Shown here in pieces: positions 10,690 through 21,439 of a DNA stretch of 64,000 nucleotides. The position numbers and the translations under genes were made by a program. The number at the start of each line of letters is the position of its first letter. The stretch's first letter is position 1. Source of the DNA: Lepidostoma basale (Eukaryota; Arthropoda; Insecta; Trichoptera; Lepidostomatidae). Under the pieces are notes generated by a model. It was given only the letters and a program-made list of their open reading frames with translations, had not been told where the DNA came from and did not search any database. The stretch covers positions 1 to 64,000 of the forward strand of contig JAHDVF020001509.1 of the NCBI GenBank assembly GCA_022606425.2, in the 5' to 3' direction.

Positions 10690-10992
10690 CGATATCTATT
10701 TTTTATATTAATCCATTGTTTTAGCCGAAACACTTATACTTCAACATTATTCAAGTTTTCATTTGAAACACTGTTATTGTACGTATCACGATTCATTTTT
10801 TATGAAATTGTCGCGACAGCTGTTTCGCCAGCCTATGTTAGCATAATCAGGTGTTATTTATTGTTTCTTGAACAAAGATGTTGAAACTCAATATTCAATA
10901 ATTAATAGGTACGAATGATAACGTCTGTTTAATAGTTTAAGTAAGTTTTATTAAATTTTATGTGAATAACATGTTTCGCCTGTCTATTATAT
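10690..10992 (-). repeat. H2 and H1 repeats joined; H2 core present
   Basis: On the minus strand the hammerhead-like core reads CTGATTA (10850-10844), an extra T, stem II GCTAAC/GCTGGC around loop ATAG, GAAA (10826-10823), CAGCTG, then TC (10816-10815). Five of six stem II pairs form, one being U-G. An H1 copy in reverse follows at 10855-10992 (ttgtttcttgaacaaagatg to aacatgtttcgcctgtc). Confidence 0.7.
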
Positions 10993-10994
10993 TA

Positions 10995-11222
10995 TTTTCA
11001 ACAAAAAAAAACTAACTTACCATCACGCCGTCTCCCAGAACGGGTAGGCAGAAAGCGTGGTCTGCCACACTTTTCTTTCCTGACATATTTCATATCGTGT
11101 CAAGCACGTGCGTCGATTTCTCTGACCCCTCACGTGACCGACATTCAATATTTGATTTATTTGATAGTGCCACTTTTTCCTCGGCCTTCCTCTATTTCTA
11201 GTTTGAACTTCCTCTATTAATT
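10995..11222 (-). mobile_element. RTE-B 3' end
   Basis: In reverse it encodes RGRPRKKWHYQINQILNV-like sequence, then RRNRRTCLTRYE, then the 3' block with ggcgtgatgg. It sits between two H1/H2 repeats in opposite orientations, and the sequence at both edges is repeat-derived. Confidence 0.75.
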
Positions 11223-11227
11223 GTCAA

Positions 11228-11425
11228 CAATATTTGATAATACTTTGGATAGGCGAAACATGTCATTCATATACCATAAAAAATAATAAAACTTGTATAA
11301 AATAGACGTTTTTATTCGTATTAATTAACATGTTAGTTAATTGTAATACCTAATGACGCCAACAAAGGTTGGCGAAACATATGTCGCGACAATTCGATAA
11401 AAATTGTGATACGTATAATAACAGT
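11228..11425 (+). repeat. H1 repeat followed by an H2 hammerhead-like motif
   Basis: H1 part: ttggataggcgaaacatgtc and the ataaaacttgtataaaatag block. H2 part: CTAATGA (11350-11356), extra C, stem II GCCAAC/GTTGGC with loop AAAG (six perfect pairs), GAAA (11374-11377), CATATG, TC (11384-11385). The core differs from CTGATGA by one base (G to A). The palindrome CATATG replaces CAGCTG. Confidence 0.7.
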
Positions 11426-11995
11426 GATTCAAAATATAAAATTTAGTTATGAATATTTACATTGTTTGATAGAGAAATGTTTATTGTGTGTTTATAATTC
11501 GGGTTCGAATAAGTTATATACATTAATTCTTTTTACAAATAACTTAAAATCAAAGCGGACCTATTATTGGTCCATTGTCAACCAATAGCGGACGTCTTTG
11601 AACATCACACCTCCGGGTCCTTGAGTGCGCATGTGCCCCATTGTCCTGCCTACGGCATCATGTACCCACACACGTACCGCAATGGGAATATTTGCCTGTC
11701 ACGCCCTCGCACAATATGCGGGTGGCGAGTGACAATGGTACCCTCCAAGTTAACTCTCCATTCAAAGTCATTCTCTATACATACACGTGCACCCAGCCGA
11801 GAATATGTGGTACATATTCCACATTTCAAATATTCTATTGTGTGGGTTCTTATGTATTGTAGATCAAAACCTTTTAATGAAACTCCTACCTGTTGATATT
11901 TGTTCCTTAAGATCAAAATATGTTTAATGTTTCTTGAACAGTCATCTAAAACTCCTTATAAAATAGTTTTATGTAAGTTTTTACTAGGCATTATC
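11426..11995. other. No gene; GC-richer part with a CCAAT pair
   Basis: Between 11550 and 11800 the base composition rises. ATTGG (11566-11570) and CCAAT (11582-11586) face each other 11 bp apart within repeated gcggac words. Possible promoter or non-coding element. The frames here carry no recognisable protein. Confidence 0.3.
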
Positions 11996-11997
11996 AA

Positions 11998-12110
11998 ACA
12001 TTTAATAATGCCTTAGTCAGGCAAAACATGTCATTTACATAAAATATAATAAATCTTCTAGAAAGCAGACGTTTTCAATCGTATTGATTATAAATATGTT
12101 TACGAAAAAA
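11998..12110 (+). repeat. H1 repeat
   Basis: aataatgccttagtcaggca, aaacatgtcatttaca and ttctagaaagcagacgtttt in the normal H1 order. Stem II is GCCT/AGGC. GAAA has become AAAA. Confidence 0.65.
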
Positions 12111-12164
12111 CGAAAAACTTAACTTTATGATATGCCAATTTAACACTAACTAACTAACTAACAC

Positions 12165-12440
12165 AAGTCACAAAAAAGTGCCAACAAGCTAAGAGCCACT
12201 CAGAGAGCAATGGAGAGAGCTATGTTGGGTATCAGTTTACGGGACAGACTCAGAAATGAGGACATAAGAGTCAGGACAAAGGTTTCCGATGTTATCAAGA
12301 TGGCCACAACCCTCAAGTGGCGATGGGCGGGACATGTCGCTCGCGATCCAGATGAAAAGTGGACAAGGCGACTGCTGTGCTGGTGGCCAAGGACGGCAAA
12401 GCGTAGAGTTGGGCGCCCACATTTGCGTTGGTACGACGAT
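12165..12440 (+). mobile_element. RTE-A C-terminal fragment
   Basis: Open frame with MERAMLGISLRDRLRNEDIR, MATTLKWRWAGHVARDPDEK, RRLLCWWPRTAKRRVGRP and HLRWYDD. This is the region of RTE-like proteins after the RT domain. It is 5'-truncated and cut at WYDD by the unknown sequence that follows. Confidence 0.8.
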
Positions 12441-12722
12441 GGTGCTTATGTTATTTTAGAAAAGGTAATTGGCTTCACACGAAGCTGTATGATAATATCG
12501 GCAGTAGATCCTATGATCAAGCCCAGTTTCTTTGCGGCAGCCACACGTAATAATCCTGAAAATGCAGGGTGGGTTGTGGTTGATTGAAATAGATTATTCG
12601 CTGGGTCTACCGTAGTTGTTTTCGACTCCGTTTTACCCAATATATAGCAATACGCTGCCCTTCCATCTGAGCGGCCTTCCAATTCTGCATGTCTTTTTGA
12701 AGTTGTGCATTTGACATTATAA
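12441..12722 (-). other. Unidentified sequence with an open minus-strand frame
   Basis: Wedged between RTE-A and RTE-B remnants. One minus frame is open for 78 codons (GKTESKTTTVDPANNLFQST, HPAFSGLLRVAAAKKLGLII). An overlapping frame starts MSNAQLQKDMQNWKAAQMEG. I do not recognise either. It could be a piece of a mobile element or a captured gene fragment. Its base composition is higher in GC than its flanks. Confidence 0.35.
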
Positions 12723-12732
12723 ATATACTATA

Positions 12733-12855
12733 CAACCATGTATGACTCGCTGTATGAATATGGAGGAAGCTAGAGATGTGTGTCAAGATTGAATAGTGGA
12801 GCGATCCATTCTCTCTGCCTACCCTTTTGTGGCAATGCTGCATTATGTCGCAAAC
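12733..12855 (+). mobile_element. RTE-B 3' terminal fragment
   Basis: Matches the last codons and 3' end of RTE-B (tgtatgactcgctgtatgaa, then cattctctctgcctaccc). Confidence 0.7.
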
Positions 12856-12904
12856 GGCATTATGGTTTGTTTGTTCAATATAACCAACATTACTCATCTA
12901 ATCT

Positions 12905-13060
12905 ACTATGAACGTTATATTCGAATCTTAACCAAACTTTATTCATTGTTTTTTGATCAATGGTGTATTACTTCACATTAAATACGGATAAAAACGTTTA
13001 TTTTCTAGAAGATTTATTATATTATTTGAGAATGACATGTTTCGCGAGGAAAAGAGACGT
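12905..13060 (-). repeat. H1 repeat
   Basis: Reverse copy with aaaacgtttattttctagaa and gagaatgacatgtttcgcg. Confidence 0.6.
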
Positions 13061-13875
13061 TTTATTCTGTATGAATTACTTAACAAAGCTTAGGTATATC
13101 GCTCGCCAGTACAATATAATCTTGTATCGTCGAGATGATTTTCTAGATAAAAGGTACTGACTAGTTCAGTATACATTATTACAATCGGTGTGGACAGTAT
13201 TTAGGTGCAATAATTTTGTAAGGTGAAGTCTTGGAACAACCATCCAGACTATAATATATGGATAGACTTATAACTATCTGTTGAATGGTTGAGCTGGTGG
13301 AGTAAGGGACTGCCAAATAATCGCCCACGTGACCCCGTGAACCCGCCTCGTGTGTCTAATTGTCTCGTTTCCTGCGTAGCTCTAAGGAAGGATAATCGTC
13401 CTGTGCGTTATCCTCGGCTCAGTTGGGATAAAACATCCTTCGCGGGGGTTCAAGGAGCGATCTCCTGATCTACACACCACCAGATAATGAAGGGTGGAAT
13501 CTGCAACGGGGAGTTTGTCCTAATGTTTCCTAATAATTGTCCTATTGTCCTAATAATTTTAAAAATCCGCGGATACATGTTCATGCCGAGAATTGAATGG
13601 TTATCTGTTGAAAAAATATAAACACAAAGTTCCCATGTACTTGATGCATGACAATTAAAAGTATGATATTAATATACCTACATCTAAATAATATTTCATT
13701 GGTGACAAGAATAACGACATATGTTGTGAATAAGATATTAAATTCATAAATTGATCAGCTAATAAAGCATGCTAAGTAGAATTATATCAAAATAATATGT
13801 AAGTATTAAACATTTTGCTGAAAAAGTGATATGTTTTGCTTTAAAAATGTGTATTTTATTGAGTGTCAATTCTAG
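13061..13875. other. No gene; GC-rich unique stretch 13290-13520
   Basis: The stretch 13290-13520 contains hairpin-forming ggataa...ttatcc (13398-13421) and a tRNA B-box-like gggggttcaaggag, but no coherent SINE body. The remainder is AT-rich with nothing recognised. Confidence 0.35.
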
Positions 13876-13879
13876 GGAT

Positions 13880-14202
13880 TGGTTCACAGCAAAGTCTATT
13901 AACATCTTTGCTGGTTCTAAGGATGACACTTAGGCCAATTAAAATGTGGTTGCTTCGCACATTTTCGTACCTATATAATTGGTTATTTGAACCCAATTAC
14001 TATATAATATTTTGTAGCTACTGGTTCTCATGACATGTGATAGGTAGCTAGTCTAACGTCATTATTATTGTCACGTGAATTGTACCAGACCAAAGACAGC
14101 GTGAGAATTTTGATTTATTTCACATTGTCATCGCCTGGAATCGAACCCGGGACCTTCGGTGTGGCAGTTATAGCCGTCGCCACTCTGACACGAAGACAGT
14201 CT
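13880..14202 (-). repeat. SINE, minus strand, long variant
   Basis: In reverse: B box ggttcgattccaggcg (around 14135-14150), an A-box region to its right, and the ggtctggtacaattcacgtg block. There is an insertion of about 20 bp relative to the other copies (tgatttatttcacat), and a long 3' part with aattgggttcaaataacc. Confidence 0.75.
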
Positions 14203-14204
14203 TA

Positions 14205-14290
14205 AATATATTTTGATAATTCCATAGAAAGGCGATTCGTGTCATTTCTATAAGATACTCGTATAAGAAAACGTACGTTTTTCTTAATAT
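14205..14290 (+). repeat. H1 repeat, worn
   Basis: tttgataattccatagaaag, gcgattcgtgtcatttct and aaaacgtacgttttt follow the H1 order. GAAA has become GATT. Confidence 0.5.
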
Positions 14291-14872
14291 TTTTAATACT
14301 TGTAAAGTAAATTGGAGCTTAAGATAAATCGAAATAACAAACACGTGTTTATTGTGGAGTCGTGTGAAATTGGTGTTTTCTATTAGACTACTCGTATCAT
14401 ATTGCTCATCCATCGCGGTGTGGTGTGTATTATATGTACACGGTTCCAGATAGAATTTGGGTGGTAAGTTAACCCGTTAGTTGGCGTCCCATCGCAGAGC
14501 TCCTCGAGTCCTTATAGAATGCGTGCGCGCACCGAAACTGCCTAATTGTCCGGGCCTTATTTCGTGAATCTCCCCAACTATTAGAGCCCCCGACTCCGTG
14601 GGCCCTCTCCCCCCAATTAACACGTCACAGCGGATCCCCCCGTCATGTCAGGCGAGCTCGGTTCAGATTGGAGTTAAATACCTATACCTCCAGTGCCAAA
14701 TTCCCTTTTTTGTTCTTTAAAATAGATTAAGTAGGTAGATATGGAAAAAATGCCTCCAATGTTGTTTGCAAGGCAATATGCGGTAGAATCGGTATTTTGA
14801 TAAAAGTTTTTGATCAAACAAACGTCGAACACACAACAATTAATCGTGTTATCATCAATGTATGTACTCAAT
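14291..14872. other. No gene; GC-rich unique stretch 14450-14680
   Basis: The 14450-14680 stretch has a composition strikingly unlike its surroundings and is not repeated in the window. No open frame fits a known protein. It is a candidate regulatory element of the atonal region. Confidence 0.4.
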
Positions 14873-15300
14873 TTTCATAGTGTCCTAGCAAGGCGACATA
14901 TCTCATTGCCATAAATATAATAAACCTTCTTGAAAAGATACGTTTTCAATTAATTATTTAATTCAAATATTTGATAATGCCTTAGCAAAGTGAAACATAA
15001 TATTCCCATAAAATACTTGTACGAATAAAAATGTCTGTTTACTAGAAGTTTTATTGTAATTTATGGGTATAAAATGTCTCGCTTGTCTAAGGCACTATCA
15101 AATATCTAAATGTGTAAAATAGACATGCGATACATGTATTTTCCATAAATTATAATAAAACTTCTAGAATACAAACGTTTTTAATAATTATTTAAAATGG
15201 AGTTTAAGATCATTCTTTAATAAAAACATAAAAAGCTTTAAAATATAATAAAACTTCTAGAAAATGGACATTTTCATTCATATCAATTAGATTTACATTT
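14873..15300. repeat. Cluster of four or more H1 copies in alternating orientation
   Basis: Landmarks: ctagcaaggcgacatatctc (plus), ttgataatgccttagcaaag (plus), actagaagttttattgtaat (minus), cttgtctaaggcactatcaa (minus), aaaacttctagaatacaaac and acttctagaaaatggac (plus). The region is a heap of truncated H1 copies. Confidence 0.65.
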
Positions 15301-15875
15301 TCTCTAAAAAAAACAATTCCGTTCTAAAATGTTACATCATCTTCTTAAGAAGAATAAAATAGTTTATTTGTGGCTCAGGTGTTTATTACCTGAGGATGTT
15401 GGATGGAAGTGCGAGGGCGCGGTGGGGTGGGCATGCCTGAGGGCCCCGTGGGGTGGTGCTGCTGCGTGAGGAACCAATCACGTGAGAGATGTCCATTGTG
15501 GTCTTCAGCTCTTGCGCATACATATACCTAACCTGTGATAAAACTGTATTTATTAATGACAAAAATCCGTCTCTACAAGTTGCTAACTAATTATCAAAAA
15601 TAATAGTATCATGTCAAAACATGTAAATTTCGTATAATACGAGTATAAACATTATAAAATATTTAAAAAAAAGGAACGTTCTCATCAATATCAAATACTA
15701 CATATGTAGTTGTGCAAGGAATAACAAATAAACATTAGTGCTGCTGATATCTCATGGGGCAGTGCTAAAATATATTATGGTTATACAATTAATACGCATT
15801 ATGAAACACATTGCAAATCAAAATTCCGTGAGATATTATCATAAAGGAATCTTGAATATGTGAAATTCATTTTAA
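15301..15875. other. No gene; short GC-rich island 15365-15490
   Basis: The island contains a perfect 7-bp stem ctcaggt/acctgag (15374-15394) and is not repeated. The rest is AT-rich with no recognised element. Confidence 0.35.
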
Positions 15876-15879
15876 TCGT

Positions 15880-16240
15880 TTATATTTAAATAAAATAAGA
15901 ATACACTTTTAGTCATTTGTATTCACATCACTTTCTTTGGTAACACCAATCGGAGCTTCGTCAGGGTGAGAGAATAAACTAAATATAAAATCAGAGAACC
16001 ACATATGAAGAAATAAATAAATAAAATGTGGATTTTCCTCCATTCGACATTTTATTTATTTATTTCTTCAAAGGTTATTCTCTGATTTCATATTTAGTTT
16101 ATTCTTTCACCCTGACAAAGCGGTTGGTGTTACCAAATAAAGTGGTGTTAATACGAATGACTAAAAGTGTATAATTATTTTATTTAATAATGTCACACCA
16201 CAAATTAAGTGCCTCATACGAAAGTTTCGTTAATATTTAT
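15880..16240. repeat. H3 fold-back element with decayed cores
   Basis: Inverted arms of about 140 bp: tacacttttagtcatttgta and the inverse near 16150-16180, and tctgatttcatatttagttt against its complement. Remnants of the H3 motif (caccctgac, cggttggtg) survive in both arms, but stem II is deleted. The terminal module aatgtcacaccacaaattaa follows on the right. Confidence 0.7.
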
Positions 16241-16389
16241 ACAGCAAAAATATATTTTTTCTTTGAATTGGGTGATTTTTACCTGAATCGTGATAAGTTA
16301 TGTATAAATAAAAAAATCATTGGATTCTAAATTACATCTTCAAATGATATTCTGTATTCTAGAAAAATAGATGTTTAGATTGTTGTATA

Positions 16390-16478
16390 TATTTTTTTAG
16401 TATTATTTCACGGGTTCTTTAGTTTCGATCCATTTCGGCAGTTCCCTGTCATCTTCTGATATACCAGACAGAAATATG
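16390..16478 (-). repeat. H4 hammerhead-like motif, single copy
   Basis: Minus strand: core CAGAAGA, extra T, stem II GACAG/CTGCC around GGAA (one mismatch), GAAA, then TGGATC. Directly adjoins the RTE-A fragment that follows. Confidence 0.55.
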
Positions 16479-16479
16479 G

Positions 16480-16800
16480 AAAGATCAAATTTAGGGATCA
16501 GCATCGCGGACAGGGTGAGAAACACCTCTATAAGAGCCAGAACAGGGGTGTCTGACGTCATCGGAAGAGTGACAGCGTTAAAATATCGCTGGGCAGGTCA
16601 TGTCGCTGGCAGCCATGCTGATGTCCTAGGATTGTGACCCGAAACCCAGGACGTTCCCAACTTCGGTGGAGGAACGACGAAGAGACTGCCGGTACGAATT
16701 GGATTTGTGTTGACTAGAATCAACAGACACGGAAGCAGATGGAGGAGGCATAGTTGCAGGAGTCGACGGATACTGGTGATGATGATGTTGTTGTACAATA
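16480..16800 (+). mobile_element. RTE-A-like C-terminal fragment
   Basis: Gives MERSNLGISIADRVRNTSIR, VSDVIGRVTALKYRWAGHVA and, after a stop, a degraded R-rich end with a gatgatgatgttgttg tail. Clearly the same protein region as RTE-A, but more diverged. Confidence 0.7.
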
Positions 16801-17452
16801 AAATTATCCCATCAAAATATGTTCATTGAGTTTGTTTTCAGAAGTGTGATATTAAAACACCAAATGAGACATAAGAAGTCTGCGATAGTGTTGTAACTAG
16901 TACATTAAAAAGTACTTATAAGCGAATTACACAAATTGGTATGAAAAAATCGATTGTTTGGACAAAAAGTCTGTTAAAGCCCGAGTTCTTTCTTGGAGGA
17001 CGTTCGCCACCGCCGTCTGCCTCATTCTTAAAACCATGAAGCAATGCAATATATACTCAAACTACAGGAAAGACTTGGGAGGAGGCAATCATCGGCTTAC
17101 AGGAGAAAAACACAACCTCTGGCTCGAGCATTGCTCTCAGATTCGCGCTTCTTTATCCCCAGGAACTATAATACGAATACATTTGGTATATATGAAATTA
17201 TAGTTATTTGAAGTTGAACAGTTACAGTCATTTGTCATTACTAACTCCCCCGAGTTTAAAGCTTTCTATTATTTGAACTTTAATAATACAAACAAACAAA
17301 AAAGTTTTTACATACCAAAGGATAATGATGGATAAGAAAAAAATTGTCAATATAATTAGAAAATAAAAATTTTGTTACATACCTACTCATATAATATATT
17401 CGTTGTGGGGTATACAATCAAATTCATGTTGACACCTCCGCAAACTTCAATG
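16801..17452. other. No recognised gene; 81-codon open frame 16958-17203
   Basis: The frame includes VKARVLSWRTFATAVCLILK and GGGNHRLTGEKHNLWLEHCS. It has no ATG near its start and no family resemblance. I treat it as non-coding or a worn mobile-element piece. Confidence 0.3.
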
Positions 17453-17454
17453 TA

Positions 17455-17890
17455 TTTCATAAATCAACTTATTGAACGTTAAGGCATTAAAAATGTGGAA
17501 TTCCATACTTAGGAAATTGAAAATAAATTTGTTTAATCCTCAAAATATTTCTTTTTAAATTAAAAAACACGACATATTTCGGAGGATTTCTCCATCTTCA
17601 GGTGTAAAAATGTAATATGTGTTATTTAATTTTTTTTTAAATGTTTTGTGGATTAAACAAAGTTATTTTCAATTTCCTAAGTATATTACTATGGAATTCT
17701 ATGGAAGTTGGAAGTTGATTAATGTCAGTACGGCTGATAAGGCAAAGTAATACAAAAAAAATTTAAAGAAAGATTATATTTTTACACCTGAAGATGGAGT
17801 TACCTTCGAAACATGTCATGTTTTATAATATTTGGTTAATATTTTGTGGATTAAACAAAGTTATTTTCAATTTCCTAAGTACAAGTTTAT
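17455..17890. repeat. H8 inverted pair with two hammerhead-like motifs
   Basis: Left, minus strand: CTGAAGA, T, stem II GGAG with CTCC, GAAA, TATG, TC (about 17570-17602). Right, plus strand: CTGAAGA, T, GGAG/CTTC around TTAC, GAAA, CATG, TC (about 17789-17819). The arms share gtggattaaacaaagttatt and caatttcctaagta. The terminal module gcattaaaaatgtggaattc is shared with H7. Confidence 0.75.
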
Positions 17891-17894
17891 TTCA

Positions 17895-18170
17895 TAAATA
17901 TATTTTATCTATTGCGAATTCGTTAAATTTCGTTTTAAGTGATGGCGAATAATATAATATTTGTATAGATGAAAATACAGTCGAACTCGGTTTTTACGAA
18001 CGCGGAAATAGCGAGATCTCGGATGTAACGAGTAAACAGATCCTTCATGTCTTCGTGCGATGGATATTTTTCTAAGCATTGAAAAATACATATTATCTGA
18101 TATCACGAGGAATGCTTATAACGAGAAAATTTAGTTGGTCCCACCTTCCCCGTAATAATTGTATATTATT
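17895..18170 (+). other. Possible pogo/Tigger-like remnant, otherwise empty
   Basis: acagtcgaactcggttttta, cgaacgcggaaatagcgag and ataacgag repeats resemble the TIR-proximal sequence of pogo-like elements. No transposase is seen. Confidence 0.3.
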
Positions 18171-18174
18171 TATC

Positions 18175-18440
18175 AACTTAAAAAACTTCTTCTACGATTT
18201 AATGATTTAACGAATTAAAACAAAGTTTTTTTTTTCACTTTTCAGTTTATTTTTCTCGACATGTTTCGAATGTTGTACACCTTCTTCATCGAGATATATT
18301 TTCTTATTTTATATCGCTCTCCCGATGATGAAGGTGTGAAATCTTCAAGACATGACGATAAAAATAAACTAAAAAGTGGAAAAAACTTTGTTGATTCACC
18401 AAACATCAGTATTATGGAATTCATGTTAACGCCTTAAGTT
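18175..18440. repeat. H7 fold-back element
   Basis: Left arm, minus: a core of GATGAAGAAGG type, then TTCGAAACATGTCGAG. Right arm, plus: cccgatgatgaaggtgt and aagacatgacg. The outer arms pair tttttcacttttcagtttat with ataaactaaaaagtggaaaa. Terminal module: atggaattcatgttaacgcc. Confidence 0.7.
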
Positions 18441-19300
18441 TATCAAAACTTGTTCTGCGTTTGGATTTATTTCGTGTCGTAAATTTAAATACAAATTAAA
18501 AAAAGATTATTTATCTAAAAGTTTCCACTGACCATGGTGATGTACACCTGATCTAAAATAAATGTGATGTAATAAAAAATTATATGGAATTTTAATTTTA
18601 ATTTAAATTTATTCAATATTTTTCTCAAGTTTAGATTTATTTTGACATAATATATATTTTTTAATAAATACTCTGTTATATTTATATACTAATAAACAGT
18701 TGAAAAGAATATGTGTTAAGGTCACTTCCGTGATAATTATTAGTTGGAATAAAGCTATCTTAAGAAACAAGTCCGACATGATTAGTGATCGCCCTGTCAT
18801 ATTACGTCACTCATTTCAACCGGCGAGCTTTTTAGCAACAATTATCGCAAAAAAAAAAACAAAGGAGCTTTTCTAATTATAGCTTCAAATGTCTTCATTT
18901 GGACTTCTTAGTAATTATACGACGAAAGAAATAAACTTGCCCACTATTGCCATTTCAAACATGATATATATTATATACCAAATTAAAGTGAACCACTTAT
19001 ACGAGTAGATCACCAAAGCGAGTTAGCTGGCAACCACGTGTTCGTGTGGTTCAATTGCAAACTTTTTATTAAATTAACATTTCGTTTTCTTCGATTCTTT
19101 TCTACGGATTTTTAAAAAGTTTAGAATTTCCATTAAGTCAACTTTACTCCTCAAAAATCAGTATGATTTTATCAAACCAACTTTTTTTCAAATGCAAAAG
19201 ACGATTCTTTATTAATAATGTTTCGACTTAATTTGTGGTGTGACATTTTTAGTAATAAATTAACACACTCGTATATTTTACATATTTTAATAACTTGTAT
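18441..19300. other. No gene seen
   Basis: AT-rich. A short GC-richer patch near 19015-19060 (agttagctggcaaccacgtg) is unique. Nothing else is recognised. Confidence 0.45.
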
Positions 19301-19302
19301 AT

Positions 19303-19560
19303 TCGCTATCACTTTGTGTTGTGGATTCACATTTGAATAACTTTTAGAAAACATTGTATTATCACAACACTTTTTTGCACTTTTCACAAACATGTTTCGG
19401 GACACAAACTTCCCTTCTTCAGTGTATGAATTTTATATTCATACACTGAAGAAGGGAAGTTTGTGTCCCGAAACATGTTGGTGAAAATTGTAAAAAAAAG
19501 TGTTGTGATAAAACAGTGTTTCCAAAAAGTTATTCAAATTTTATTTGAACACCACCAATC
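19303..19560. repeat. H9 inverted pair, two hammerhead-like motifs
   Basis: Plus motif: CTGAAGA (19446-19452), extra A, stem II GGG/CCC (19454-19456, 19467-19469), GAAA (19470-19473), CATG, TT. The left arm (19389-19433) is its mirror copy, so the centre is an almost perfect palindrome. Arms run about 125 bp out to ttcgctatcactttgtgttg on the left and the region of gttattcaaattttatttga on the right. Confidence 0.8.
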
Positions 19561-19924
19561 AAACAAAAGGTTACATACTCGTATATTGTACATATGTAAA
19601 TAGTTTGTTTGGTCACCCTATTGAATTTCTGCTTGGAACGAAACCGGTTGGTAGTATTGGTTTTAAAACAAAATATCAGTTCTTTTAGTGTGCGACTATG
19701 ATTTTGAACTAATGTTTATTAATCATCGCGTGGTAGTGGATGTAGTAACACATGGGTTGGAAGATAAATGATTGATTTTGGTTATTTATTTAATAAAATA
19801 CTTTCACGCTTGATTGTCATTTTTTACTAACAATTAAAGTTTTTTATGAGAATTAGTGATATGTTTCTGATTATGCTATGCTATATTTCTGATAAGTTAC
19901 ATTGGCTGTATTGACGATGTATAC
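19561..19924. other. No gene seen
   Basis: AT-rich sequence with no recognised element. Confidence 0.5.
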
Positions 19925-20135
19925 ATTGTCTGTGTATATTCGCTATCACTTTGTGTTGTGAGTTCACATTTGAATAACTTTTTGGAAACATTGTACGAGT
20001 ATTATCACAACACTTTTCACAAACATGTTTCGGGACACAAACTTCCCTTCTTCAGTGTATAATTTTAAATTTATACACTGAAGAAGGGAAGTTTGTGTCC
20101 CGAAACATGTTTGTGAAAAGTGTTGTTGTTTTTGT
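19925..20135. repeat. Second H9 inverted pair, right arm truncated
   Basis: The left arm is nearly the same as the first copy, including tatcactttgtgttg, and both central motifs keep CTGAAGA, GGG/CCC, GAAACATGTT. The right arm stops after gtgaaaagtgttgt, so the copy is incomplete. Confidence 0.8.
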
Positions 20136-20920
20136 TGAAATCTGAGAGTTTTGCTGTACTTCTGATTTTTTTAAATTTGCTATATATCAGATTATCAAGT
20201 ACTAAATACAAAAACAGTATAAATAAGAGAAGTAAGCGAAACGAAAAAATGTACCCGTATAAAAATATTACCTATCTATTATCGAATACTTTGAATGTTA
20301 CACAAATCCAGGGGACTTGGGTTTATGTCTGGACACGTTTTGTGCTTAACCGTTAATTTAAATCCTTGGTGTGAGTATTAAAAAAATCTTACTTATACTA
20401 TAGCTATATGATTGATCATTAGATACCGAATATGATTGAGATTTTAGATTCGAAGAAAAAGAGAAAATTTGTGTTTTTTTTATAAGTAATTGACGAACAT
20501 GGGGCATATATTTTTTTACCAATTTTTTTTACCTTGAATGTTGATTAAATATTAGTTTTATGCAATTAGAATAAACTTTTTTTTCACTCTTTAGAGGAAG
20601 GTTATATTGTAGGGAGCATCGTACATCAGTATGCAGCAGCTGCAGGAGCTGGTGGAGGAGACAATAAAACAAGTTCTATCTTCAGTGTTTCTGTATTTAC
20701 ATATTTACACACATCTTATCCAATTAATTACTATTTACAGGTTTGAGTATCATCAGGGAGGTACTAGAATAATAATAGAAATAATTTCTAGAATAAATTA
20801 TTACATTTACTAACATTTTGATACTTATCATAAATCTTAATATTTTATAAATATTTTTGAGCAAAACATTGAGGTGGGAATTCTATGCAAAAGCCTCGGC
20901 AGTGTAACGTTTATATCAAT
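20136..20920. other. No gene; possible SINE B-box scrap near 20308-20340
   Basis: caggggacttgggtttatgt is close to the tRNA-like phrase at 23500-23525. Otherwise AT-rich, between the repeats and the 3' end of atonal. Confidence 0.35.
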
Positions 20921-20922
20921 AA

Positions 20923-20928
20923 TTTATT
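20923..20928 (-). terminator. Possible atonal polyadenylation signal
   Basis: AATAAA on the minus strand, about 510 bp downstream of the atonal stop codon. It is the first canonical signal I noticed downstream. A 3' UTR of about 500 nt would be reasonable, but no transcript evidence is available. Confidence 0.3.
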
Positions 20929-21439
20929 TACTTATTAATTGTATGAAATTTGTAAAATTTGCACATAATTTTTGGATTTTCATTTAAGTTTCTATGAAAA
21001 TTATTTGCATCAATTGAAGTAAATATATCTAACATTAATACTGGCTCGTGTCACGCGATTTTTTATATGCAATACACATTTATATTTAGAATTTAAAAGT
21101 AACAGAATACCGCGCTAAAACGTGAACAAATTATTACAAGATTAAAATATATTATATATAATCTTCAGAAAAAAGGGGTACAAATCTGTTTAAAAATGTG
21201 GTAACTAGGACAATTATTTGATCCTTTAAAATAACACAAATTTCACAATAAATCATTTAGGTACTTGTTGAGTATTATACTGGGGTAAATTAGGAACTGC
21301 AAATGAACGCATATAAAGAGTATCATATCGGAGGTAAGTACTGTCTAGCTAAGTACAATCTTTTAGACACTAGAATACATTTTAGATTAAAGGATTTGGC
21401 AAGATTCGGGCACCGGACGGGGCCAGCAGGCTACTGCAG

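Noticed and set aside
12146..12162. CRISPR-like or telomeric repeats from short tandem words
   Set aside because: AACT repeats are the tails of RTE-B copies. No spacer-repeat pattern or TTAGG array occurs in the window.
13398..13421. Hairpin ggataa...ttatcc as a terminator or RNA gene
   Set aside because: Six pairs around a 12-nt loop is common by chance and nothing nearby supports a transcript.
16958..17203. 81-codon frame
   Set aside because: No ATG near its start and no recognisable domain. Kept only as a note in the gap entry.
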